A stretch of DNA of 64,000 nucleotides, taken from NCBI RefSeq assembly GCF_004332155.1, contig NZ_SJDV01000001.1, positions 372,001-436,000 of the forward strand, given 5' to 3'. The notes under the pieces were generated by a model that was not told the DNA's origin, ran no database searches, and saw nothing but the letters and a program-made list of their open reading frames with translations. A program made the translations under genes and the position numbers. Each line of letters begins with the position of its first letter. The first letter of the stretch is position 1. Shown piece by piece: positions 45,175-52,999 of this stretch. Source of the stretch: Gramella sp. KN1008 (GTDB lineage Bacteria; Bacteroidota; Bacteroidia; Flavobacteriales; Flavobacteriaceae).

Positions 45175-46011
45175 CTACCAGCTTCCTCCGGCACCGCCAC
45201 CGCCAAATCCGCCACCACCGAAGCCTCCTCCAAAGCCTCCGCCACCGCCGAATCCGCCACCGGAACTTCCGCCAAATCCACCACCGCCAAAACTTCCGCG
45301 GCCCAGAGAGCTTAAAATAATGGCATCCCAAAGTACACTGCGTCCACGACCTCTTCCGCCGCGGCCACCGCCTCTTTTATTGAACATGGAGATGATGATA
45401 ACTATAAAGATTATAAAGACGATGATCGAGCGTATAGGAAGTCCCCCGCTTCCCGATTTTCGGCCCGGGGCACCTTGAAAGGTTCCATTCAGAACCTGAA
45501 AAATTGCTGTTGTTCCCTTATTCAGGCCGGCATAGATATCGCCGTTTCTGAATTCGGGAAGTATGATAAGTTCGATGATCTCTTTGGTTTTGGCATCGGT
45601 CATATACTCTTCCAGGCCGTAACCGGTAGTGATCCAGATTTTCCTTTCTTTTTCAGCAACAAGGATCAGTAGACCATTATCCTTTTCACTCTGGCCTATT
45701 CCCCATTCGTGGGCCCAATGGGCTGCATAGGTGCCTTCATATTCGCCTTCAAGGGATTGGATCGTCACTATAACGATCTGCGTTGAAGTAGTATCGGCGT
45801 AGTTGATAAGCTTTTGGGACAGTCTCTTCTCGTCGGTAGAAGATAGCATCCCTGCGTCATCATAAACACTTGTCTGCTCTGAAGGTTTTTCTGGAATATC
45901 CCGTTGCGCGATGGTATTGAACGCTGTAAAAAGGGCCAGTAAGAAAATAATTCGTTTGATAAGCCTATGCTTTTGAGATTTGATCAGATAATTCGTTGGT
46001 ATCCCCTTCAT
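45175..46011 (-). CDS. TPM-domain membrane protein with glycine-rich tail (YgcG-like)
   Basis: 278 residues. A signal-like helix (about 17-36), then a TPM domain (about 38-175: SVYDDAGMLSSTDEKRLSQKLINYADTTSTQIVIVTIQSLEGE, WGIGQSEKDNGLLILVAEKERKIWITTGYGLEEYMTD). A second membrane helix (about 195-215) is followed by an extremely glycine-rich tail (about 220-278, GGGFGG repeats ending GGAGGSW). This is the common form of YgcG/Psb32-type proteins. It overlaps the previous TPM gene by 47 bases from its ATG; a shorter start would leave the signal helix intact only if a TTG were used. Confidence 0.9.
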   Translation of the reverse strand: MKGIPTNYLIKSQKHRLIKRIIFLLALFTAFNTIAQRDIPEKPSEQTSVYDDAGMLSSTDEKRLSQKLINYADTTSTQIVIVTIQSLEGEYEGTYAAHWAHEWGIGQSEKDNGLLILVAEKERKIWITTGYGLEEYMTDAKTKEIIELIILPEFRNGDIYAGLNKGTTAIFQVLNGTFQGAPGRKSGSGGLPIRSIIVFIIFIVIIISMFNKRGGGRGGRGRGRSVLWDAIILSSLGRGSFGGGGFGGSSGGGFGGGGGFGGGFGGGGFGGGGAGGSW

Positions 46012-46411
46012 TCCAGGGGAAATGCTTCTGAAGCTGTTCTCCTGCTTTTAAGACACCTTGTACAAGACCTTCTTTAAAATGGCCTTTTTTGAAATGAGAG
46101 ACAATAAGATCTTTAGTGCTTTCCCAGAAGTCATCCGGTACTACATCATTGATTCCCTTGTCGCCATAGATCACAAAATTACGATCCTCAATGGCCACAT
46201 AGATAAGCACTCCATTGTCCTGTTTGGTGTTGTCCATTTTTAGCATATGGAAAACTTCCATGGCTCTTTCAAAGATGTCCTTGCTTTCTGTACTTCGCTC
46301 CAGGTGAACACGAATCTCACCCGATGTCTTCATTTCGGCTTTCCTGATCGCGTCTACGATTTCGGCTTCTTCTTTTTTTGATAGAAAGCCTTTGTCTGCA
46401 TCCTGTCCCAT
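45965..46411 (-). CDS. TPM-domain protein without signal peptide
   Basis: 148 residues. A single TPM domain (KKEEAEIVDAIRKAEMKTSGEIRVHLERS, DNGVLIYVAIEDRNFVIYGDKGIND, FWESTKDLIVSHFKKGHFKEGLVQGVLKAGEQL). No signal peptide, in contrast to its downstream paralogue. It lies between lemA and the glycine-rich TPM gene. Family function is unclear; related TPM proteins have acid-phosphatase or photosystem repair links. Confidence 0.88.
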   Translation of the reverse strand: MGQDADKGFLSKKEEAEIVDAIRKAEMKTSGEIRVHLERSTESKDIFERAMEVFHMLKMDNTKQDNGVLIYVAIEDRNFVIYGDKGINDVVPDDFWESTKDLIVSHFKKGHFKEGLVQGVLKAGEQLQKHFPWNEGDTNELSDQISKA

Positions 46412-46414
46412 GGC

Positions 46415-47011
46415 TTAAAAATCGAATTCCACATCAGGGGCGTCTTCAGCTCCTGCATCGGCCTGGAAACGCTCCATTCTTTCAAATCCGAACATTCCGG
46501 CAAAAATATTATTCGGGAATACTCTAATATAAGTATTATAGTCGGTAACTGCTTCATTAAAGCGGTCACGGGCCACGTTTATCCTGTTTTCGGTTCCCTC
46601 CAGCTGGGACTGTAGCTGAAGGAAATTCTGGTTTGCCTTCAGATCTGGATATCTTTCAACTGTTACAAGCAGTCGTGAAAGGGCAGAGGTGACTCCCTGC
46701 TGGGCCTCCTGGAATTGCTGTATCTGGGCAGCGCTTAGATTATCGGCATCCACATTTACCGAGGTCGCCTTTGCTCTTGCCTCTATCACATCGGTTAATG
46801 TTCCCCTTTCAAAATCGGCAGCGCCTTCAACGGTTTTTACAAGATTACCAATAAGGTCATTCCGTCTTTGATACGAAGACTCCACGTTAGACCAGGCCAG
46901 CTTGGCATTTTCTTCTTTTGCCACTGCTGTATTATTGAATCCTGCAGTGAACTTCCAGATCACGACCACGCCAATAACGATAATTATTAAAGGAATTAAC
47001 CACTTTTTCAT
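46415..47011 (-). CDS. LemA family protein
   Basis: 198 residues. An N-terminal membrane helix (about 4-22) and a helical LemA domain with AWSNVESSYQRRNDLIGNLVKTVEGAADFERG, ERYPDLKANQNFLQLQSQLEGTENRI and FPNNIFAGMFGFERMERF. It sits in a MerR-LemA-TPM-TPM unit common in flavobacteria. LemA/TPM clusters are linked to envelope stress or surface remodelling in some bacteria; here this is an inference. Confidence 0.93.
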   Translation of the reverse strand: MKKWLIPLIIIVIGVVVIWKFTAGFNNTAVAKEENAKLAWSNVESSYQRRNDLIGNLVKTVEGAADFERGTLTDVIEARAKATSVNVDADNLSAAQIQQFQEAQQGVTSALSRLLVTVERYPDLKANQNFLQLQSQLEGTENRINVARDRFNEAVTDYNTYIRVFPNNIFAGMFGFERMERFQADAGAEDAPDVEFDF

Positions 47012-47012
47012 A

Positions 47013-47342
47013 TTACAGTTGATTTTTAAGGTTGATTAGTTCTGCTTTTACACTTTCCAGCTTACGAATAATTTCAAAGTTGCTGAGTGTTTTATGTTTT
47101 TCTTCTTTAAGATGGGTCTTTGCTCCTTCCAGAGTAAAGCCCCGTTCTTTTACCAGGTGATAGATTAATTCAAGGTTCTTAATGTCTTCCGGAGTGAATT
47201 TTCTATTGCCTTTGGCATTTTTCTTCGGCTTGATCACATCGAATTCCTTCTCCCAGAATCTGATAAGTGACGTATTCACATCAAATGCATCAGCCACTTC
47301 GCCAATGCTGTAGTAACGTTTGTCTGGTAGATTGATGTGCAT
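47013..47342 (-). CDS. MerR-family transcriptional regulator
   Basis: 109 residues. An N-terminal winged-helix MerR DNA-binding domain: YYSIGEVADAFDVNTSLIRFWEKEFDVIKPKKNAKGNRKFTPEDI, with a short C-terminal coiled coil. It has no large effector domain and no cysteine pattern for metals. It overlaps the M23 peptidase gene by one base and probably regulates this operon or wall-linked genes (inference). Confidence 0.93.
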   Translation of the reverse strand: MHINLPDKRYYSIGEVADAFDVNTSLIRFWEKEFDVIKPKKNAKGNRKFTPEDIKNLELIYHLVKERGFTLEGAKTHLKEEKHKTLSNFEIIRKLESVKAELINLKNQL

Positions 47343-48319
47343 TAATCAAGCGATTGATTTTCTCGTTGGGCTCTTTCGAGCACTTTGCCAAACTCTTCCG
47401 GGGAGAGGTTGCCATAATAGAAGTTTATAGGATTGATCCTTTTATCATCCTTGAATATTTCATAATGAAGGTGAGGAGCTTCCGAACGTCCCGTACTTCC
47501 AACAAAACCTATCACATCCCCTCTTTTCACTCTCTGTCCCCTTCTTACATTATATTTATATAAATGTGCATAAAGACTTGTGTAGCCATAGCCATGATCT
47601 ATCCTGATGTGGTTTCCATACCCGGTAGAACGGCTATCTGCTCTTACCACCCTGCCATCTCCCGTGGCATAAACCGGAGTTCCTCTTGGAGCGGTAAAGT
47701 CCATCCCGTAATGGAATTTCTTTACTTTGGTAAAAGGATCGTTTCGCCAGCCGTAACCAGAAGCGATCCTGCTAAGATCTTCATTATTGACGGGTTGTAT
47801 GGCTGGTATTGCAGAGAGTAAGTTGCCCTTTTCCTTTGCCAGTTCTGCGATTTCATCCAGAGATTTAGATTGTACTACCAAACGTTTTGTCAGGATGTCC
47901 ATCCTTTTGGTGGTCTCAATGATAAGCTTACTGTTGTCAAAACCTTCGAGGTCTTTATAACGGTTAATCCCTCCAAATCCGGCCATTCTTTGCTCATCAG
48001 GAATCGGGTTGGCCTCAAAATACAGACGGTAGATACTGTTATCGCGATCTTCAATATTCGCCATCACGTCCTGTATCTGGTCCATTTTCTTGTTGAGCAG
48101 GCCGTACTGCAATTCCATATTCTTAAGCTCACGCTTTAGTGCTTTTTCTTTTGGAGTCTCAATTTCTGGAATATTCAGATAGACCATTAGCAGAATGAAC
48201 CCGCCTAAAAAGGAGCCGGTGATACCAAGTAAAATAATGCCTAAGCGACGGCCTTTCTTTTGCTCGATCTTCTTATAGGAAAGGGTCTCACTATCGTAAT
48301 AATATTTAACCTTCGACAT
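47342..48319 (-). CDS. M23-family metallopeptidase (LytM-type, membrane anchored)
   Basis: 325 residues. A membrane helix (about 30-50), a coiled-coil region (about 55-100 and 120-165), and a LytM/M23 domain with zinc ligands in KFHYGMDFTAP and EAPHLHYEIFKD. LytM enzymes cut peptidoglycan cross-links, or act as activators when degenerate; here the H-x-H and Gly-Met-Asp motifs look intact. First gene of the M23-MerR-LemA-TPM-TPM operon, divergent from alaS. Confidence 0.93.
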   Translation of the reverse strand: MSKVKYYYDSETLSYKKIEQKKGRRLGIILLGITGSFLGGFILLMVYLNIPEIETPKEKALKRELKNMELQYGLLNKKMDQIQDVMANIEDRDNSIYRLYFEANPIPDEQRMAGFGGINRYKDLEGFDNSKLIIETTKRMDILTKRLVVQSKSLDEIAELAKEKGNLLSAIPAIQPVNNEDLSRIASGYGWRNDPFTKVKKFHYGMDFTAPRGTPVYATGDGRVVRADSRSTGYGNHIRIDHGYGYTSLYAHLYKYNVRRGQRVKRGDVIGFVGSTGRSEAPHLHYEIFKDDKRINPINFYYGNLSPEEFGKVLERAQRENQSLD

Positions 48320-48363
48320 GAGTTAAATTTATGCTATTTTTGCGTCTCGAAACGGCTCAAAAA

Positions 48364-48381
48364 CCGTGCAATCTTGTACGG
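48364..48381 (+). other. Hairpin in the M23-alaS intergenic region
   Basis: CCGTGCA (48364-48370), loop ATCT, TGTACGG (48375-48381) form a 7-bp stem with one G-T pair. It lies between two + strand -7 candidates: TATTTTTG at 48335-48342 upstream, and GAATTTTG near the alaS start. If the upstream one is used, the hairpin is in the alaS leader. No T-run, so not a terminator. Confidence 0.35.
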
Positions 48382-48406
48382 TTAACGAACAAATATAGTA
48401 ATTGTT

Positions 48407-48435
48407 TTGCCGTCTTCATAATTTAATGAATTTTG
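48407..48435 (+). promoter_or_regulatory. Probable promoter of alaS
   Basis: TTG at 48407-48409, 18-base spacer and GAATTTTG at 48428-48435, one mismatch to TAnnTTTG; the ATG at 48451 is 16 bases downstream. Confidence 0.45.
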
Positions 48436-48450
48436 CAAGAAAATAACTGA

Positions 48451-51066
48451 ATGAAGTCACAGGATATTCGCAAAGAGTTTTTAGAGTTTTTCAAATCGAA
48501 ATCCCATACCATTGTCCCATCGGCACCCATGGTGATCAAAGATGATCCCACGCTGATGTTTACAAATGCGGGAATGAACCAGTTCAAGGAGTATTTCCTT
48601 GGGAATTCCGTTTCTAAAAGCAGTCGGGTTACCGATACTCAAAAGTGTCTCAGAGTTAGCGGAAAGCATAATGATCTTGAGGAAGTAGGACACGATACTT
48701 ATCATCATACCATGTTCGAAATGCTTGGTAACTGGAGTTTTGGAGATTACTTCAAAAAAGAGGCTATTCACTGGGCGTGGGAACTGCTGACGGAAGTATA
48801 TAAGATAGATCCTGAAAATCTCTATGTTTCTGTATTTGAAGGTAGTGATGATCGTGATAATTTCGGACTTGATACGGAAGCTCTTGAATTGTGGAAGGAG
48901 ATCGTGCCTGAAGAGAGGATCATTTTCGGAAATAAAAAGGATAATTTCTGGGAAATGGGTGATCAGGGGCCTTGCGGACCATGTTCTGAAATTCATATCG
49001 ATATAAGATCAGACGAGGAGAAAGAGAAAACTCCGGGAAGAGAGCTGGTGAATATGGATCACCCGCAGGTGGTGGAGATCTGGAATCTGGTTTTCATGCA
49101 ATACAACCGGAAGGCTAATGGTGATCTTGAAGAATTGCCTGCTAAACATATAGATACCGGGATGGGATTTGAGCGGTTGTGTATGGTGCTCCAGGGAAAG
49201 AAATCCAATTATGATACAGATGTCTTCACTCCGCTTATTTCAGAAATTGAAAAGATAACCGACTCAAAATATGGCAGATCTGAAGAGACAGATATCGCCA
49301 TGAGAGTTATCGCCGATCATGTGAGGGCTGTGGCATTTTCAATTGCCGATGGTCAGCTTCCAAGTAATACAGGTGCTGGATATGTGATAAGAAGAATCTT
49401 AAGAAGGGCGATCCGCTACGGATTCACCTTTTTGAATACTAAAGAGCCGTTTATCTATAAACTGGTGCCCGTTCTAAGTAACCAAATGGGAAGTGCTTTC
49501 CCTGAGTTGAAATCCCAGGCCAGCCTGATGGAAAATGTTATTCGTGAAGAGGAAGCCTCTTTCCTGAGAACCCTGGAACAGGGTCTGGTTCTTTTGGAGA
49601 ATCTCATGAAAGACTCTGCTGATAAGAGAATATCCGGAGAAAAGGCTTTTGAGCTTTATGATACTTATGGATTCCCAATAGATCTTACAGCTCTTATCTT
49701 ACGTGAGAACGGTTTTGAACTTGACGAGAAAGGTTTTGATGAGGAACTGAAAAAACAGAAGGATCGGTCTCGTAAAGCTACTCAGGTGAGTGCAGGAGAC
49801 TGGACGGAGCTTGCGGAGGTCGAAGAGGAAAGCTTTGTGGGGTACGATCAGTTGGAAGCAGATGTGAAAATAGCAAAATACCGGAAGGTGGAATCAAAGA
49901 AGCAAGGGGAGATGTACCAGGTGGTACTTAACCAAACTCCTTTCTATCCGGAAGGTGGAGGCCAGGTAGGCGATAAAGGAATACTGATGTCTTCTGAAGG
50001 GGAGGTGATAGATGTAGTGGATACCAAAAGAGAAAATAACCAGATAGTTCATTTTGTAAAAAAACTTCCTCAGAAGCCGGAGGTGAATTTTGAAGCCATC
50101 GTAAATAAAACCGAGAGGTCCAATACGGCCAGTAACCATACGGCTACTCATTTGCTTCATCAGGCTTTGAGAAGTATTCTGGGAACCCATGTAGAGCAAA
50201 AGGGGTCGATGGTTCAAAGCGATTACCTGAGATTTGACTTTTCTCATTTCAGTAAGGTGTCTTCTGAAGAGCTTCAAAAGGTTGAAGATTTTGTGAATGC
50301 AAGAATTAAGGAGCAGATAGGCCTTGATGAGAAGAGGAATATCAGTTATCAGGAAGCCATAGATGATGGCGCCATTGCTTTATTCGGAGAGAAGTACGGA
50401 GATTCTGTGAGAGCGATTCGTTTTGGAGAATCCATGGAGCTTTGCGGAGGAACGCATGTACAGAATACTTCAGATATCTGGTATTTCAAGATAACAGGAG
50501 AATCTGCAGTCGCTTCAGGAATAAGAAGAATAGAGGCGATTACGGGTGAAGCCGCCATGAATTATTTTGAAGAACAAACCAGTATTCTGAGTGAGATCAA
50601 AAACGGATTGAAGAATCCTAAAGATCCGGTAAAAGCCATTAACGCTCTGCAGGAAGAAAATGCAGCTTTAAGGAAACAGGTAGAAAGTTTGCTAAAGGAT
50701 AAGGCGAAGAATCTTAAATCTGAACTTCAACAGGAAATAAAGAATGTGAACGGTGTGAATTTTCTTTCCAAAAAACTTGATCTGGATGCCGGGGGGATTA
50801 AGGATCTTGCCTTTCAAATGGGAGAGGAGATGGATGACCTGTTTCTTTTATTTGGAACCGAACAAAACGGAAAGGCTTTACTGTCCTGTTATATTTCAAA
50901 GGAGCTGGTGAAAGAAAAAGACCTGAACGCAGGACAGATCGTGAGAGAACTTGGAAAATACATCCAGGGAGGTGGAGGAGGTCAGCCATTCTTTGCTACG
51001 GCAGGAGGGAAGAATCCTGGTGGTCTTAATGAAGCACTTCAAAAAGCTGAAAGTTTTATAAAATAA
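48451..51066 (+). CDS. alaS: Alanine-tRNA ligase
   Basis: 871 residues, the full length for bacterial AlaRS. The class II catalytic core starts [19 protein letters not shown] with motifs [14 protein letters not shown] and [24 protein letters not shown]; the editing domain has [11 protein letters not shown] and the C-X-X-X-H zinc motif in ELCGGTHV. The C-terminal C-Ala domain ends in [17 protein letters not shown]. Charges tRNA-Ala and clears Ser/Gly mischarges. Followed by a strong terminator. Confidence 0.98.
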   Translation: MKSQDIRKEFLEFFKSKSHTIVPSAPMVIKDDPTLMFTNAGMNQFKEYFLGNSVSKSSRVTDTQKCLRVSGKHNDLEEVGHDTYHHTMFEMLGNWSFGDYFKKEAIHWAWELLTEVYKIDPENLYVSVFEGSDDRDNFGLDTEALELWKEIVPEERIIFGNKKDNFWEMGDQGPCGPCSEIHIDIRSDEEKEKTPGRELVNMDHPQVVEIWNLVFMQYNRKANGDLEELPAKHIDTGMGFERLCMVLQGKKSNYDTDVFTPLISEIEKITDSKYGRSEETDIAMRVIADHVRAVAFSIADGQLPSNTGAGYVIRRILRRAIRYGFTFLNTKEPFIYKLVPVLSNQMGSAFPELKSQASLMENVIREEEASFLRTLEQGLVLLENLMKDSADKRISGEKAFELYDTYGFPIDLTALILRENGFELDEKGFDEELKKQKDRSRKATQVSAGDWTELAEVEEESFVGYDQLEADVKIAKYRKVESKKQGEMYQVVLNQTPFYPEGGGQVGDKGILMSSEGEVIDVVDTKRENNQIVHFVKKLPQKPEVNFEAIVNKTERSNTASNHTATHLLHQALRSILGTHVEQKGSMVQSDYLRFDFSHFSKVSSEELQKVEDFVNARIKEQIGLDEKRNISYQEAIDDGAIALFGEKYGDSVRAIRFGESMELCGGTHVQNTSDIWYFKITGESAVASGIRRIEAITGEAAMNYFEEQTSILSEIKNGLKNPKDPVKAINALQEENAALRKQVESLLKDKAKNLKSELQQEIKNVNGVNFLSKKLDLDAGGIKDLAFQMGEEMDDLFLLFGTEQNGKALLSCYISKELVKEKDLNAGQIVRELGKYIQGGGGGQPFFATAGGKNPGGLNEALQKAESFIK

Positions 51067-51071
51067 AAGGA

Positions 51072-51100
51072 AAATCCCGGTTATATGACCGGGATTTTTT
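51072..51100 (+). terminator. Rho-independent terminator after alaS
   Basis: A perfect 10-bp stem (AAATCCCGGT/ACCGGGATTT) with loop TATATG and a T-run, ending 12 bases before the next ATG. Confidence 0.85.
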
Positions 51101-51111
51101 AATTTAAGCAT

Positions 51112-52062
51112 ATGGATTTCAGAACTAAAGTTCCGGTACAGGAAGGGTTTCCCAAACTAGAACACGGGAAGGCTGTGTTTCTTATAGGCTCCTGTTTTGT
51201 TGAAAATATTGGAGCCAAGCTGGAATGGTTCAGGTTTCAGACGCTGCAGAATCCCACAGGTATTATTTTTCATCCTTCACCTATACGAAGATTTTTTCAG
51301 CGAGTTTCCAATAATGAAGATTATAGAGAAAAGGATCTGATCGAGTTCAATGGGGGATGGCAGTCTCTTGAGGCTCATTCAGATATGCGAAGAGAAAGCC
51401 GGGAAAGATGTCTGGAAGATCTTAATGAATCCTTGAAAAACAGCAGGGAATTCCTCTCAACTGCCTCTCATATTATTATAAGCCTTGGAACCGCCTGGGG
51501 ATATATTTATAAAGACAATACTGATATTGCGGCCAATTGTCACAAGATCCCCCAAAAGAAATTCAAAAAGGAGCTTTCATCGGTAGATGAGATCATTAAC
51601 GATCTGGAGGTGATAGCCCATTCTGTTTCACAGATCAATCAAGATACAAAGATCATTTTCACCATTTCGCCTGTTAGACATTTAAGAGACGGTGTTGTTG
51701 AAAATCAGCAGAGCAAGGCGCACCTTATTACAGCCTTACATGAATTTTTAAAGGATAATGATTTGGCATCCTACTTTCCTTCCTATGAAATTATGATGGA
51801 TGAATTGAGAGATTACCGTTTTTATACCGAAGACATGCTTCATCCAAGCAAAGTCGCTGTAAATTATATCTGGAAGCTTTTTTCCTACAACTGGATAGAA
51901 GAAAAATCACTCGCTTTAAATACAGAAATCGATAAGATTCAGAAGGCACTTTCGCATCGCCCACGCGCAGAAAATTCTGCAGATCATAAGAAATTTCTTA
52001 CGAAAATCCAAGCTAAAATCGAGGAAATTCAAAAAAAACACCCTGAAATCACCTTTTCTTAG
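51112..52062 (+). CDS. GSCFA-domain protein
   Basis: 316 residues. The domain name motif GSCF is at 26-29 (FLIGSCFVENIGAKL), followed by NPTGIIFHPSPI, HIIISLGTAWGY and, near the end, YFPSYEIMMDELRDYRFYTEDMLHPS. GSCFA is an SGNH-related fold in which the Cys/Ser region may be catalytic; the biological role is unknown. No signal peptide. It starts just behind the alaS terminator. Confidence 0.92.
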   Translation: MDFRTKVPVQEGFPKLEHGKAVFLIGSCFVENIGAKLEWFRFQTLQNPTGIIFHPSPIRRFFQRVSNNEDYREKDLIEFNGGWQSLEAHSDMRRESRERCLEDLNESLKNSREFLSTASHIIISLGTAWGYIYKDNTDIAANCHKIPQKKFKKELSSVDEIINDLEVIAHSVSQINQDTKIIFTISPVRHLRDGVVENQQSKAHLITALHEFLKDNDLASYFPSYEIMMDELRDYRFYTEDMLHPSKVAVNYIWKLFSYNWIEEKSLALNTEIDKIQKALSHRPRAENSADHKKFLTKIQAKIEEIQKKHPEITFS

Positions 52063-52149
52063 GCCTTGCTATTACTGGGATTGTTAATTTTTTAATATAA
52101 AGACTACACATTTTTCATACTTTATATTAAAATATTCGTATTTTTACCA

Positions 52150-52296
52150 TGCAGATTCGAAGTAAATTGGGTTTGATTATCAAGGATGTACACCTCAAAT
52201 AATCAGCAGTTTACGGATAATTTGTTTTCTAAAATTTGTTGGGGTAGATTTTAGAATATTCTAAAGGACGGGTGGGGCCGTCCTTTAGTTTTTTTA
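52150..52296 (+). ncRNA. Candidate structured RNA with three hairpins ending in a terminator
   Basis: The 320-base gap between GSCFA and DUF4230 has no plausible coding frame but holds: TGATTAT(52174-52180)/ATAATCA(52199-52205) with an inner AGG/CCT pairing; TTCTAAAAT(52227-52235)/ATTTTAGAA(52248-52256), 9 bp; then an 11-bp GC-rich terminator at 52261-52288 followed by Ts. A TATTTTTA at 52139-52146 (one mismatch to the -7 consensus) could start an RNA near 52152, about 145 nt long. The alternative is a 200-nt 3' untranslated region of the GSCFA mRNA. No family recognised. Confidence 0.4.
52261..52296 (+). terminator. Strong rho-independent terminator
   Basis: A perfect 11-bp stem CTAAAGGACGG/CCGTCCTTTAG with loop GTGGGG and seven Ts. 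It lies 200 bases after the GSCFA stop and about 90 before DUF4230. A 16-bp palindrome at 52250-52265 shares its left arm. Confidence 0.9.
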
Positions 52297-52384
52297 GAAT
52301 CTCTGATTTTAACTTTCTTTAGGATTAGACTTTCCATTCTTCTGTTTCTTTTTTCCTAACTTTTCCTTTTCTAAATCTATCTAC

Positions 52385-52999
52385 ATGAAAAATATTCTCC
52401 TGGCCGTACTTCTTATAGTGGTGGTCATTCTGGGATTTATGTACCTCGACGAAAGAAACGATGAAGAAGAAAAACTGGAGGCAGATACAGCCCTCATACA
52501 GGAACAGATAAGAAATGTAGGGAAGCTTGTAGTCACGGAAGGTAGTTTTTCACAGGTCTTTACTTATAAGAATTCTAAAAGTTTCTATTTCGATATACTT
52601 TCTGCCAGAAAAAAGGCCCTTATCGTTGTTAATGCGGAAGTGAGTGTGGCTTATGATCTAAGCAAACTTGATATAGAGGTGGATGAAGAGAGAAAAAAGG
52701 TGATAATCAAGGATATCCCCCGCGAAGAGATCAGTATAAATCCAAATATCAAATATTATGATGTTACCCAGGATTATCTCAACCAATTCGAGGCGGAAGA
52801 CTATAACAAGATAAAAGAACGCATAGAAGAATCTCTGGCAAAAAAGATCGAAAGTTCTTCCCTTAAGTCCAATGCGAAAAACAGACTTGTGAGCGAACTT
52901 CAGAAAATATATATCCTGACGAATAGTATGGGCTGGACCTTAGAATACCAGGACCAAACCATTGGGAATTCAGAAGCGCTTGAAACTATAAAACTTTAG
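52385..52999 (+). CDS. DUF4230 domain-containing membrane-anchored protein
   Basis: 204 residues. One N-terminal membrane helix (about 2-20), an acidic linker (LDERNDEEEKLE), then DUF4230: NVGKLVVTEGSFSQVF, ALIVVNAEVSVAYDLSKLDIEVDEERKKVIIKDIPREEISINPNIKYYDV. The family is widespread and of unknown role. It converges with the aromatic hydroxylase, overlapping its stop by four bases. Confidence 0.88.
   Translation: MKNILLAVLLIVVVILGFMYLDERNDEEEKLEADTALIQEQIRNVGKLVVTEGSFSQVFTYKNSKSFYFDILSARKKALIVVNAEVSVAYDLSKLDIEVDEERKKVIIKDIPREEISINPNIKYYDVTQDYLNQFEAEDYNKIKERIEESLAKKIESSSLKSNAKNRLVSELQKIYILTNSMGWTLEYQDQTIGNSEALETIKL

Noticed and set aside
45175..45300. Repetitive GCC/CCG-like DNA that might be a tandem repeat array
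   Set aside because: It encodes the glycine-rich tail in frame, with no spacer pattern; not CRISPR or a satellite.
45088..45315. Plus-strand Ala/Ser/Thr-rich frame near 45.2 kb
   Set aside because: It is the antisense of the glycine-rich TPM tail; its composition follows from GGC/GGA repeats.
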